From Burkholderiales bacterium (GTDB taxonomy: Bacteria; Pseudomonadota; Gammaproteobacteria; Burkholderiales; Burkholderiaceae), in contig CANBUA010000078.1 in NCBI GenBank assembly GCA_947372535.1, positions 1 to 17,291 on the forward strand: DNA of 17,291 nucleotides. The letters are read 5' to 3'. Positions 1 through 6,513 of the stretch are shown here, one piece after another. The notes beneath the pieces were generated by a model. It saw nothing but the letters and a program-made list of their open reading frames with translations, was not told the origin of the DNA and searched no databases. A program made the translations under genes and the position numbers. How positions within the stretch are numbered: position 1 is the first letter of the stretch; every line of letters starts with the position of its first letter.

Positions 1-28
1 GCCTCGTTGGCGTGAAATGGTGGGACAT
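1..28 (-). CDS. Start of an unidentified gene downstream of wcaJ (partial)
   Basis: Only nine codons are inside the window, beginning MSHHFTPTR, so no function can be assigned. The start is supported by an ATG (complement of 26-28) preceded by a strong purine-rich ribosome binding stretch at 34-44, with AGGAG and AGAGG cores 10 and 5 bases upstream of the ATG. The gene begins 21 bases after the wcaJ stop codon on the same strand, so it is probably cotranscribed with it. By context it may belong to a polysaccharide cluster, but that is inference from a single neighbour. Confidence 0.5.
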
Positions 29-33
29 GGTTG

Positions 34-44
34 CCTCTCTCCTC
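34..44 (-). promoter_or_regulatory. Strong Shine-Dalgarno for the gene at the left edge
   Basis: The minus strand reads GAGGAGAGAGG immediately upstream of the ATG at 28-26. This is the most consensus-like ribosome binding site in the window. Most genes in the plus-strand block have weak sites or none, so it stands out and decides the start of the truncated gene. Confidence 0.55.
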
Positions 45-49
45 ATTCT

Positions 50-1444
50 TCAGTACGCATTGCGGTCAAACACCATCAACCGAACCGTGCGGATGATGAT
101 CTGCAAATCCAGGACCAGCGACCAGTTGCGCAGGTACTCAAGGTCGTACTCGACCCGTGCCTGCATCTTGTCGATGGTTTCGGTCTCGCCCCGGCAGCCG
201 TTGACCTGGGCCCAGCCAGTGATGCCGGGCTTGACCTTGTGGCGCACCATGTAGGCCTTGATCAGGCGGCGGTATTCCTCGTTATGAGCCACGGCATGGG
301 GGCGCGGCCCGACGATGCTCATGCGGCCTTGCAGCACGTTGATGAACTGCGGCAACTCGTCCAGCGAGGTGCGGCGGATGAAGGCGCCAAACGGCGTGAT
401 GCGCGAATCGCCCTTGGTGGCCTGCTTGACCACCGCGCCGTTGTCCATCACCCGCATGGAGCGGAACTTGTAGACGATGATTTCTTCGCCATCCAGGCCA
501 TTGCGCTTCTGGCGGAAGATGATCGGGCCAGGCGAGCTGAGCTTGACGCCGATGGCCACGCCGATCAGTACCGGCGAGATCAGCACCATGATGAGGCAGG
601 CGATGATGATGTCCGAGATGCGCTTGACCAGGGCATTGGTGCCGGTGAAAGGCGTCTCGCAGATGCCGACCACCGGTACGCCGTTCATGTCCTGCAGGCG
701 GCCCTGGATGATGCTGATGCCAAACACATCGGGCACAAAGTAGAGCGAGGCCGTCGTGCCTTGCACCGCTTCAAGCAACTGCACGATGCGTGGCTGCGAG
801 CCCAGCGGCAGGGTGATGTAGACCTCGTGGATGCTGTGGGCGTAGACGTAATTGGCGACATCACGCAGGCCGCCCAGACGCATGCTGACGGCCTCGGCCA
901 GGACGCGGCTGTCCGTGCGGTCATCAAAATAACCCAGGAAGTCGGTGCCGCGGTCCACATTGCTTTGCAGCGCGCGCGCCACTTTGCCGCCCAAGGGGCC
1001 GGCGCCAACGACGATCACGCGCCGGCGGGCCTGCGGTTGGGCCGCGTGCCGCTGCAAGAGGGCTCGACCAACCAGAACAGCCGCCCACTGGAGCATGGGT
1101 GTGAGCACGCTCCAGAGCAGCATCACGCGGGAGTCGAAGAAATACAGGCTGTTGGTGGCGTAACCGCACAGCCACAGGATGCACAACATCGAGAACCAGG
1201 ACAGGGTGATGTCCACCCCAGCTTCAAGGCGCTTGTCGATGAAGCGATTGCGCCCGGGGAAGGTCAGCGCAAACACCAGCAGGCACAGGGCCATGGAGGC
1301 CCGCATGACCGGCTCGTCGAACCAGGCCATGACCGAGAGCAGGGTCACGACGGTGATCGACGGCTCCAGGAACGCGGCAATGAAGGACGTGACCGACTGG
1401 GGCGCGTTGAAAAAAGTCCGGCTGTAGTTGCGGTTGTTGAACAT
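50..1444 (-). CDS. wcaJ: Undecaprenyl-phosphate glucose phosphotransferase, WcaJ type
   Basis: This enzyme transfers a hexose-1-phosphate, usually glucose, from UDP-sugar to undecaprenyl phosphate at the inner membrane, the first step of an exopolysaccharide repeat unit. The 464-residue protein has the usual polyisoprenyl-phosphate hexose-1-phosphate transferase layout. There are about four hydrophobic segments in residues 20-128, a Rossmann-like CoA-binding domain starting at GAGPLG (147-152), a re-entrant membrane helix near 277-300, and a C-terminal catalytic domain. That domain has YKFRSM (325-330), the Asp-Glu pair in LDELPQ (D362, E363), MSIVGPRPH (375-383) and KPGITGWAQVNG (405-416). 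The length is typical of the family. The ATG at 1444 fits the conserved N-terminus, with only a distant GGGGAG upstream. The family assignment is firm, but the sugar (glucose rather than galactose) is inferred. Confidence 0.93.
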   Translation of the reverse strand: MFNNRNYSRTFFNAPQSVTSFIAAFLEPSITVVTLLSVMAWFDEPVMRASMALCLLVFALTFPGRNRFIDKRLEAGVDITLSWFSMLCILWLCGYATNSLYFFDSRVMLLWSVLTPMLQWAAVLVGRALLQRHAAQPQARRRVIVVGAGPLGGKVARALQSNVDRGTDFLGYFDDRTDSRVLAEAVSMRLGGLRDVANYVYAHSIHEVYITLPLGSQPRIVQLLEAVQGTTASLYFVPDVFGISIIQGRLQDMNGVPVVGICETPFTGTNALVKRISDIIIACLIMVLISPVLIGVAIGVKLSSPGPIIFRQKRNGLDGEEIIVYKFRSMRVMDNGAVVKQATKGDSRITPFGAFIRRTSLDELPQFINVLQGRMSIVGPRPHAVAHNEEYRRLIKAYMVRHKVKPGITGWAQVNGCRGETETIDKMQARVEYDLEYLRNWSLVLDLQIIIRTVRLMVFDRNAY

Positions 1445-1649
1445 GTAATACGCAGTCCGCTCCCCAGGAAGCTCGTGGGAGTCTCAAGAACTGGAATTGT
1501 GGCGCAAAAACCCACTCGTCCGATCCAATGATTCACCGTGCAAACAACATTCATGTTGCGGCGCAGCAATCGATCACGATCGGCTTGAACCCTGTGTCTT
1601 TGGCCCCAAGCGACGCCTGGGGTCGGTGAGCCGCCCTACAATCGCGCGC
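1445..1649. other. Divergent intergenic region between wcaJ and ubiJ
   Basis: These 205 bases separate two divergent genes and must hold both promoters. I see a -10-like TACAAT next to ubiJ (listed separately). Three short inverted repeats are also present: CAACAT/ATGTTG at 1545-1558 with a two-base centre, CGATC/GATCG around 1570-1582, and a 7-bp GGCCCCA/TGGGGTC stem at 1602-1624 with one G-T pair. None is followed by a T run, so they do not look like terminators. They could be operator sites or chance. I find no convincing promoter for wcaJ and no small ORF with a good start. Confidence 0.5.
1637..1642 (+). promoter_or_regulatory. Candidate -10 element for ubiJ
   Basis: TACAAT matches the sigma-70 -10 consensus at five of six positions. 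The hexamer ends seven bases before the ATG at 1650, which puts the expected transcription start at or next to the A of the ATG. No good -35 hexamer is visible 16-18 bases upstream. There is no Shine-Dalgarno, which fits a leaderless transcript. Confidence 0.4.
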
Positions 1650-2216
1650 ATGTCTTACACATTCAAGAGCGGGGTCAACGACTCCATCATCGCCCGCCTG
1701 GTGCTGCTGGCCAACCACGTGATCGCCAGCGAGCCGGTCGCCATGGCCAAACTGGTGCCCTATGCTGGCCGCCAGGTTGACTTGCGACTCATTCACCAGG
1801 TTCAGTGGTCGCTGGCCCGCAAAATGGCCGACTGGCTGCCCAACCGTGTCCGTTTGGGTATCACGCCCGCTGGCCTGCTGGAATGGTTGCCCTTGAACAC
1901 AGCCGTCGATGAAGTCGCCTTGCCCACCGGCAGCTTGAGCATCACCGTGCAGGTGCCCGATCCCTTGAGCGCTTTGAAACTGGCGGTCCGCCGTGAACGC
2001 CCGGATGTGAACATTGAGGGCGATGCCGCGTTTGCCGAAGTCATGTCCTGGCTGATGAAAAACCTGCGCTGGGATGTGGAGGATGACCTGGCCCGCTGGC
2101 TGGGCAACACGCCCTCGCAGTTGCTCAAGTCACTGGCCGAGAACATCCGGGCTGCTTTGGGTCGTTGGCGCCCTGGCGGCGCCGCCGCGCAGTCTTCCAG
2201 CCAGACCTGGCGCTAA
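1650..2216 (+). CDS. ubiJ: Ubiquinone biosynthesis accessory factor UbiJ (SCP2 domain)
   Basis: UbiJ is a non-enzymatic lipid-binding protein of the soluble Ubi complex. It works with UbiK and helps present isoprenoid quinone intermediates to the hydroxylases and methyltransferases. The 188-residue protein has an SCP2-like N-terminal part (about residues 12-125) and the family-typical segment NIEGDAAFAEVMSWLMKNLR (121-140) followed by WDVEDDLARWLG (141-152). The C-terminus is helical with a polar Gly/Ala/Ser tail. The ATG at 1650 was chosen because similarity to the family begins there; an upstream in-frame extension of 51 residues has no family-like sequence. The gene ends nine bases before ubiB, a neighbour that strongly supports the assignment. 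ubiE, which often precedes this pair, is not upstream here. Confidence 0.87.
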   Translation: MSYTFKSGVNDSIIARLVLLANHVIASEPVAMAKLVPYAGRQVDLRLIHQVQWSLARKMADWLPNRVRLGITPAGLLEWLPLNTAVDEVALPTGSLSITVQVPDPLSALKLAVRRERPDVNIEGDAAFAEVMSWLMKNLRWDVEDDLARWLGNTPSQLLKSLAENIRAALGRWRPGGAAAQSSSQTWR

Positions 2217-2225
2217 AAGCCCCCC

Positions 2226-3806
2226 ATGCCCCGTTTTCTGCGTGCCCCCCTGCTGCGGCCGGTTTTCATTTCCCTGATCGCCTTCCGCTACGGGCTGGAC
2301 ATCCTGCTGCTGAGCAGCTTCAAGCACCCCGTGCTGCGCCTGCTGGGGCGCGTGCTCTCGACCGGCCGCTCGCACAAGGCACCCCGGGGCGAGCGGCTGC
2401 GCATCGCGCTGGAACAATTGGGGCCCATCTTCGTCAAGTTCGGGCAGATGCTGTCCACGCGGCGCGACCTGCTGCCCCCTGACGTGGCCGACGAGTTGGC
2501 CAAGCTGCAAGACCGCGTGCCGCCCTTCCCTGCCATCGAGTCAGTCCTGCTGATCGAAAAGGCCCTTGGCAAGCCCGTGGGGCTGTTGTTCAAATCCTTC
2601 GATCAAGAACCGATTGCCAGCGCGTCCATCGCCCAGGTTCACTTTGCGGTGCTGCACGACGGGCGTGAAGTGGCCGTCAAGGTACTGCGGCCTGGCATGC
2701 TCGGAATCATCGACGCCGACCTGAGCCTGATGCGCTGGCTGGCGCGCTGGGTAGAACGTGCGTCAGCCGACGGGCGCCGCCTCAAGCCGCGCGAAGTGGT
2801 CGCCGAGTTCGACAAATACCTGCACGAGGAGTTGGACCTGGTGCGCGAAGCCGCCAACGCCGCCCAGTTGCGCCGCAACATGCAGGGACTGAACCTGTGC
2901 ATGGTGCCGGAGATGATCTGGGACATGTGCACCACCACCGTGATGGTGATGCAGCGCATGAAAGGCGTACCCATCAGCCAGATGGACCGCCTGCGCGAGG
3001 CCGGGGTGGACATCAAGAAACTGGCCCGCGATGGCGTGACCATCTTCTTCACCCAGGTGTTCCGCGATGGCTTTTTCCACGCCGACATGCACCCGGGCAA
3101 CATCCAGGTCAGCCTGGCCAATGACAGCTTCGGGCGTTACATCGCGCTGGATTTCGGCATCATCGGCACGTTGACCGAGGTCGACAAGGATTACCTGGCG
3201 CAGAACTTCATCGCTTTCTTCCAACGTGATTACAAGCGCGTGGCCGAACTGCACATCGAAAGTGGCTGGGTGCCCGAGTACACGCGGGTCGATGAACTCG
3301 AAGGCGCAGTGCGCACAGTCTGCGAGCCCCTGTTTGATCGCCCGATCAAGGAGATCTCGCTGGGCCAAGTGCTGCTGCGGCTGTTTCAGATCTCGCGGCG
3401 CTTCAATGTCGAGGTGCAGCCTCAACTCGTGTTGCTGCAAAAAACACTGCTCAATGTGGAAGGCCTGGGCCGCCAGCTGGACCCCGAGCTGGACCTGTGG
3501 GTCACGGCCAAGCCTTTCCTGGAGCGCTGGATGCAGGAGCAGATCGGCCTGCGTGGCCTGCTGCAACGCCTCAAACGCGAGGCCCCGCGCTATGCCAAGC
3601 TGCTGCCCGAGTTGCCCCGCCTCGTGCACCAGAACCTGGAGCACGGTGGGCCACAGAATATCCAGCGTGACCTGAGTGCCATCCTCAAAGAGCTTCGCAA
3701 GACCAACCGCACGCTCTCGGGGCTGACCTGGGCGTTGCTGGGCTTCGTCGCCGGCATGGTGGTCGCGCAATTGCTTGTACGCCTCCAACTTCATCCTCTT
3801 TTCTGA
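2226..3806 (+). CDS. ubiB: Ubiquinone biosynthesis protein UbiB, ABC1/ADCK kinase-like ATPase
   Basis: UbiB is a membrane-anchored atypical kinase-fold ATPase needed for ubiquinone biosynthesis, probably by extracting hydrophobic intermediates from the membrane rather than by phosphorylating protein. Family hallmarks are all present in the 526 residues: KFGQ (71-74) within the N-terminal extension, the unusual Ala/Ser-rich nucleotide loop ASAS (131-134), Lys152 in VAVK, the catalytic-loop sequence HADMHPGN (285-292) and DFG (309-311). A hydrophobic C-terminal segment (about 498-522) is the expected membrane anchor. The length matches the E. coli protein (about 546). The ATG at 2226 follows ubiJ by nine bases and has no clear Shine-Dalgarno, so translation may be coupled to ubiJ. 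Confidence 0.95.
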   Translation: MPRFLRAPLLRPVFISLIAFRYGLDILLLSSFKHPVLRLLGRVLSTGRSHKAPRGERLRIALEQLGPIFVKFGQMLSTRRDLLPPDVADELAKLQDRVPPFPAIESVLLIEKALGKPVGLLFKSFDQEPIASASIAQVHFAVLHDGREVAVKVLRPGMLGIIDADLSLMRWLARWVERASADGRRLKPREVVAEFDKYLHEELDLVREAANAAQLRRNMQGLNLCMVPEMIWDMCTTTVMVMQRMKGVPISQMDRLREAGVDIKKLARDGVTIFFTQVFRDGFFHADMHPGNIQVSLANDSFGRYIALDFGIIGTLTEVDKDYLAQNFIAFFQRDYKRVAELHIESGWVPEYTRVDELEGAVRTVCEPLFDRPIKEISLGQVLLRLFQISRRFNVEVQPQLVLLQKTLLNVEGLGRQLDPELDLWVTAKPFLERWMQEQIGLRGLLQRLKREAPRYAKLLPELPRLVHQNLEHGGPQNIQRDLSAILKELRKTNRTLSGLTWALLGFVAGMVVAQLLVRLQLHPLF

Positions 3807-3807
3807 C

Positions 3808-5298
3808 ATGAATACCGAGTTACTCGTCTTTGTGGTGCTGTATCTGCTGGGCACCATGGGCATCGGCATCTACGCAGGCACCCGCATCAAAAATACCGCT
3901 GACTTCGCGCTGGCCGGCCGCAGCCTGCCATTGGCCATGGTCATCACCACGACATTTGCGACCTGGTTCGGCGCCGAGACGGTGATGGGCATCCCCGCCA
4001 AATTCGTGCAAGGTGGGCTCAACGCGGTGGTCGAGGACCCCTTCGGCGCGTCGATGTGCCTGGTGCTGGTGGGTGCGTTCTTTGCCACGCGCCTGTACAA
4101 GATGAACTTGCTGACCATTGGCGACTTCTACCGCCAGCGCTTCGGCAAAGGCGTCGAGATCTTCTGCTCGGTGACCATCATTCTGAGTTACCTGGGTTGG
4201 GTGGCCGCGCAGATCACGGCGCTCGGGCTGGTGTTCTCGGTGCTGTCCGGCGGGGCCATTTCCGCGCCCATCGGCATGGTCATCGGCACCACGCTGGTGC
4301 TGATCTATGTGCTGATTGGCGGCATGCTGGCCGTGGCCTGGACTGATTTCATCCAGATGATCGTGCTGGTCGTAGGCCTGTCCGTGATCGCTTTCATGGC
4401 CGCCGACAAGGCTGGTGGCGCGGGCAAGGTGCTGGACATGGCCGTGGCCAACGATTGGTTCAAGTTCCTGCCGGCCGAGCGCTCGGCGCACAGCTGGATC
4501 GCTTTCGTCGGCACGGGCATCACCATGATGCTGGGCTCCATCCCGCAGCAGGACGTGTTCCAGCGCGTGATGTCGGCCAAGGACAGCCAAACGGCGCGCA
4601 ACGGCGCCATGATCGGCGGCTTCAGCTACCTGCTGTTTGCCTTCGTGCCCATGTTCATCGTGGCTTCTTCCCTGATCATCATGCCCGCACAGACCAAGGA
4701 GCTGCTGGCCCACGATTCACAGAAGATACTGCCCACGCTGATCCTGACCCACATGCCGCTGGTGGCGCAGATTTTCTTTTTCGGCGCGCTGGTCTCAGCC
4801 ATCAAATCGACTTCGTCGGCCACCTTGCTGGCGCCGTCCACCAGCTTTGTCGAGAACATCCTCAAGAACATCCACCCCGTCATGAGCGACAAGCAGGTGC
4901 TGCTAGCGCTGCGCATCACCATCCTGATCTTCACGGGCCTGGTGCTGACCTATGCCATCCAGATGCAAGGCACGACCATCTACGACATGGTGTCCTCGGC
5001 TTATCAGGTGACGCTGGTCGGTGCCTTCTTGCCTTTGACCTTGGGGCTGTTCTGGCGCCGGGCCACTACGCAGGGCGCTTTGCTGTCGATCGTGGCTGGG
5101 ATTGGCGTGTGGCTGCCGTTCGTGATCAACAGCATCTGGGGCGATGGCAGTTGGAACGAGGCCTTTCCCGGGCAACTGGCCGGCTTGCTGGCTGCCTTGG
5201 GCGGGATGCTGATCGGATCACTGGCGCCGCAATGGCTGGCCGACCACCACAGCCGTCATCCGCACGGCACCATCTTCGTGGATCGTCACCGAGGGTGA
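3808..5298 (+). CDS. Sodium:solute symporter family protein (SSS), substrate unknown
   Basis: This is a 496-residue inner-membrane transporter of the sodium:solute symporter family (LeuT-fold, SLC5-like), expected to couple sodium entry to uptake of a small solute. Roughly 13 hydrophobic helices can be seen. Family signatures include ADFALAGRSL (31-40) after the first helix, GGMLAVAWTDFIQ (171-183), and a Ser/Thr-rich stretch KSTSSATLLAPSTSF (333-347) in the region that forms the Na2 sodium site. The ATG at 3808 starts one base after the ubiB stop. A TTG at 3775 would add 11 unconvincing residues inside ubiB. No Shine-Dalgarno is visible, so coupling to ubiB is likely. I cannot tell the substrate; nothing nearby is a matching catabolic gene. 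Confidence 0.85.
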   Translation: MNTELLVFVVLYLLGTMGIGIYAGTRIKNTADFALAGRSLPLAMVITTTFATWFGAETVMGIPAKFVQGGLNAVVEDPFGASMCLVLVGAFFATRLYKMNLLTIGDFYRQRFGKGVEIFCSVTIILSYLGWVAAQITALGLVFSVLSGGAISAPIGMVIGTTLVLIYVLIGGMLAVAWTDFIQMIVLVVGLSVIAFMAADKAGGAGKVLDMAVANDWFKFLPAERSAHSWIAFVGTGITMMLGSIPQQDVFQRVMSAKDSQTARNGAMIGGFSYLLFAFVPMFIVASSLIIMPAQTKELLAHDSQKILPTLILTHMPLVAQIFFFGALVSAIKSTSSATLLAPSTSFVENILKNIHPVMSDKQVLLALRITILIFTGLVLTYAIQMQGTTIYDMVSSAYQVTLVGAFLPLTLGLFWRRATTQGALLSIVAGIGVWLPFVINSIWGDGSWNEAFPGQLAGLLAALGGMLIGSLAPQWLADHHSRHPHGTIFVDRHRG

Positions 5299-5303
5299 GC
5301 TGC

Positions 5304-5328
5304 CCCGCGTAAAATGCGGGTTTTGTTG
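5304..5328 (+). terminator. Intrinsic terminator of the symporter gene, overlapping a -10 element
   Basis: CCCGCG (5304-5309) and TGCGGG (5315-5320) form a six-base stem with one G-U pair around the loop TAAAA. TTTTGTTGT follows from 5321. It lies six bases after the symporter stop codon, as expected for a rho-independent terminator. The loop and adjoining T also spell TAAAAT (5310-5315), a good -10 hexamer for the fmdB gene that follows, although no strong -35 is seen. Confidence 0.55.
5310..5315 (+). promoter_or_regulatory. Candidate -10 element for fmdB
   Basis: TAAAAT matches the sigma-70 -10 consensus at five of six positions and would start transcription near 5322, giving a leader of about 37 bases before the fmdB ATG. 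It sits in the loop of the terminator hairpin listed separately. The -35 region (about 5286-5292) is a poor match, so confidence is limited. Confidence 0.4.
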
Positions 5329-5341
5329 TCAACACTGGGAA

Positions 5342-5355
5342 AACCCAAAAGGGTT
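5342..5355 (+). promoter_or_regulatory. Small hairpin over the fmdB ribosome binding site
   Basis: AACCC (5342-5346) can pair with GGGTT (5351-5355) across an AAAA loop. The AAGGG that would be the Shine-Dalgarno of fmdB lies in the loop and right arm. A competing GGG at 5337-5339 can pair with the same CCC. The stem is only five base pairs, so it may be incidental. Confidence 0.25.
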
Positions 5356-5358
5356 GCC

Positions 5359-5763
5359 ATGCCAATTTACGCTTATCGCTGCGAATCCTGCGGCCACGCC
5401 AAGGATGTCTTGCAAAAGATGTCCGATCCCGTCCTGACGACCTGCCCGGCCTGCGGGCAGGAGACCTTCAAGAAGCAAGTCACCGCTGCGGGCTTTCAGC
5501 TCAAGGGCTCGGGCTGGTATGTGACCGATTTCAAGGGCGGCGCCGCAGCGCCTGCGGCCAGCGGAGGCGCTGCCACGGGCGCCACGGCGGCCACCCCGGC
5601 CAAAACCGGTGAATCCGGTGGTGGCTCGGGCTCTGATTCGGGCGGCAGCAGTTCATCGGGCGGCACGTCCGGGGGCACCTCGGGTGGCGGCAGCACAGGC
5701 GGCGCGCCTTCGGGCGGCACGTCAGCATCAGGTGGCAGCACGCCCACCAGCACCGGCCATTGA
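5359..5763 (+). CDS. FmdB-family zinc ribbon protein with Gly/Ser-rich tail
   Basis: The 134-residue protein has the FmdB zinc ribbon at its N-terminus: MPIYAYRC, then paired cysteines C8/C11 and C29/C32 that would bind one zinc, and the family-typical FQLKGSGWY (46-54). The family is named after a putative regulator of formamidase in Methylophilus; its molecular role in most bacteria is unknown. The ATG at 5359 gives the conserved MPIYAY start; an upstream 15-codon extension is not conserved. Residues 60-134 are a low-complexity Gly/Ser/Thr/Ala tail, probably disordered, much longer than the core needs. The gene precedes a DUF502 gene and aspS, the order commonly seen in Burkholderiales. Confidence 0.85.
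   Translation: MPIYAYRCESCGHAKDVLQKMSDPVLTTCPACGQETFKKQVTAAGFQLKGSGWYVTDFKGGAAAPAASGGAATGATAATPAKTGESGGGSGSDSGGSSSSGGTSGGTSGGGSTGGAPSGGTSASGGSTPTSTGH
5536..5760 (+). repeat. Low-complexity Gly/Ser coding repeat in the FmdB tail
   Basis: This GC-rich stretch encodes runs such as GGGSGSDSGG and GGTSGGTSGGGS. It contains an exact 14-bp direct repeat, TCGGGCGGCACGTC, at 5656-5669 and 5710-5723, 54 bases apart and therefore in the same reading frame. Shorter GGCGGCA and TCGGG units recur between them. The pattern suggests growth by in-frame slippage or unequal recombination. Confidence 0.7.
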
Positions 5764-5774
5764 GGCATCACACC

Positions 5775-6443
5775 TTGAACCTCAAAAAATACCTCCTCAC
5801 CGGACTGCTGGTCTGGCTGCCCCTGGCCGTGACGGTCTGGGTGTTCAGCAGCGTGATCGGCGTGCTCGATGGCATCTTCACCTCCCTGCTGCTGGCCGCC
5901 AAAACGGTGCTGCCCAACACGCTGCACCACACCCTGGACGCCTGGCGCGACACCAAGGGCCTGAGCGTGGTGGTGATGATCAGCGCGCTGCTGCTCACCG
6001 GCCTGGCGGTCAGCAACATCGCGGGTCAGTGGTTGGTGACCCAGTCCAACCGGCTGTTCTCGCACATCCCCATCGTCAAGAGCATCTACAACTCGGTCAA
6101 GCAGGTGTCCGACACGCTGTTCTCCAGCAGTGGTCAGGCCTTTCGCCAGGCCGTGCTGGTGGAATACCCGCGCGCGGGCTCCTGGACGATCGCGTTCGTG
6201 ACGGGCAAGCCCAGCGGCGAGGTGGGCGACTGCCTACCGCCCGACATGCTGACCTTGTATGTGCCCACCACCCCCAATCCGACCTCGGGTTTCATGCTGC
6301 TGGTGCCGCGTGCCGAAGTCCGGGAACTGCACATGTCGGTCGACGAAGCCTTGAAGTACATCATTTCCATGGGCGTGGTCGCACCACCACCCGTGATCAC
6401 GCGCACGCAGCCCCCGGCCGCGACTCGCCACATCCAATCCTGA
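5775..6443 (+). CDS. DUF502 family membrane protein
   Basis: This 222-residue protein matches the DUF502 family, whose function is not established. It has an N-terminal membrane helix (about residues 6-28, GLLVWLPLAVTVWVF), a second one (about 65-86), and then a soluble domain. Family motifs are IPIVKSIYNSVKQ in the middle and VPTTPNPTSGF later on. I chose the TTG at 5775 (MNLKKYLLTG) because the family starts this way and because TGAGG, which includes the fmdB stop codon, lies nine bases upstream as a Shine-Dalgarno. The alternative TTG at 5760 overlaps the fmdB stop. The close spacing indicates cotranscription with fmdB. Confidence 0.85.
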   Translation: MNLKKYLLTGLLVWLPLAVTVWVFSSVIGVLDGIFTSLLLAAKTVLPNTLHHTLDAWRDTKGLSVVVMISALLLTGLAVSNIAGQWLVTQSNRLFSHIPIVKSIYNSVKQVSDTLFSSSGQAFRQAVLVEYPRAGSWTIAFVTGKPSGEVGDCLPPDMLTLYVPTTPNPTSGFMLLVPRAEVRELHMSVDEALKYIISMGVVAPPPVITRTQPPAATRHIQS

Positions 6444-6513
6444 ACGACAATCCAGGGTTCAGGCCTGCCGCGACAGCGAGGGCCCATGACCTATTTTTCG
6501 AAAGAGAAGAACA

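Noticed and set aside
17..1531. Long plus-strand open frame opposite wcaJ
   Set aside because: Shadow of the wcaJ reading frame, full of Ala, His, Asp, Gln and Arg, without recognisable domains.
2763..3869. Minus-strand open frame opposite ubiB and the symporter start
   Set aside because: It spans the end of one conserved gene and the start of another in antisense and has no domain-like sequence.
5641..5760. Repeated GGCGGCA/TCGGG units considered as a CRISPR-like or intergenic repeat array
   Set aside because: The units are short, irregular, in frame and lie inside the fmdB coding region, with no unique spacers, so they are low-complexity coding sequence.
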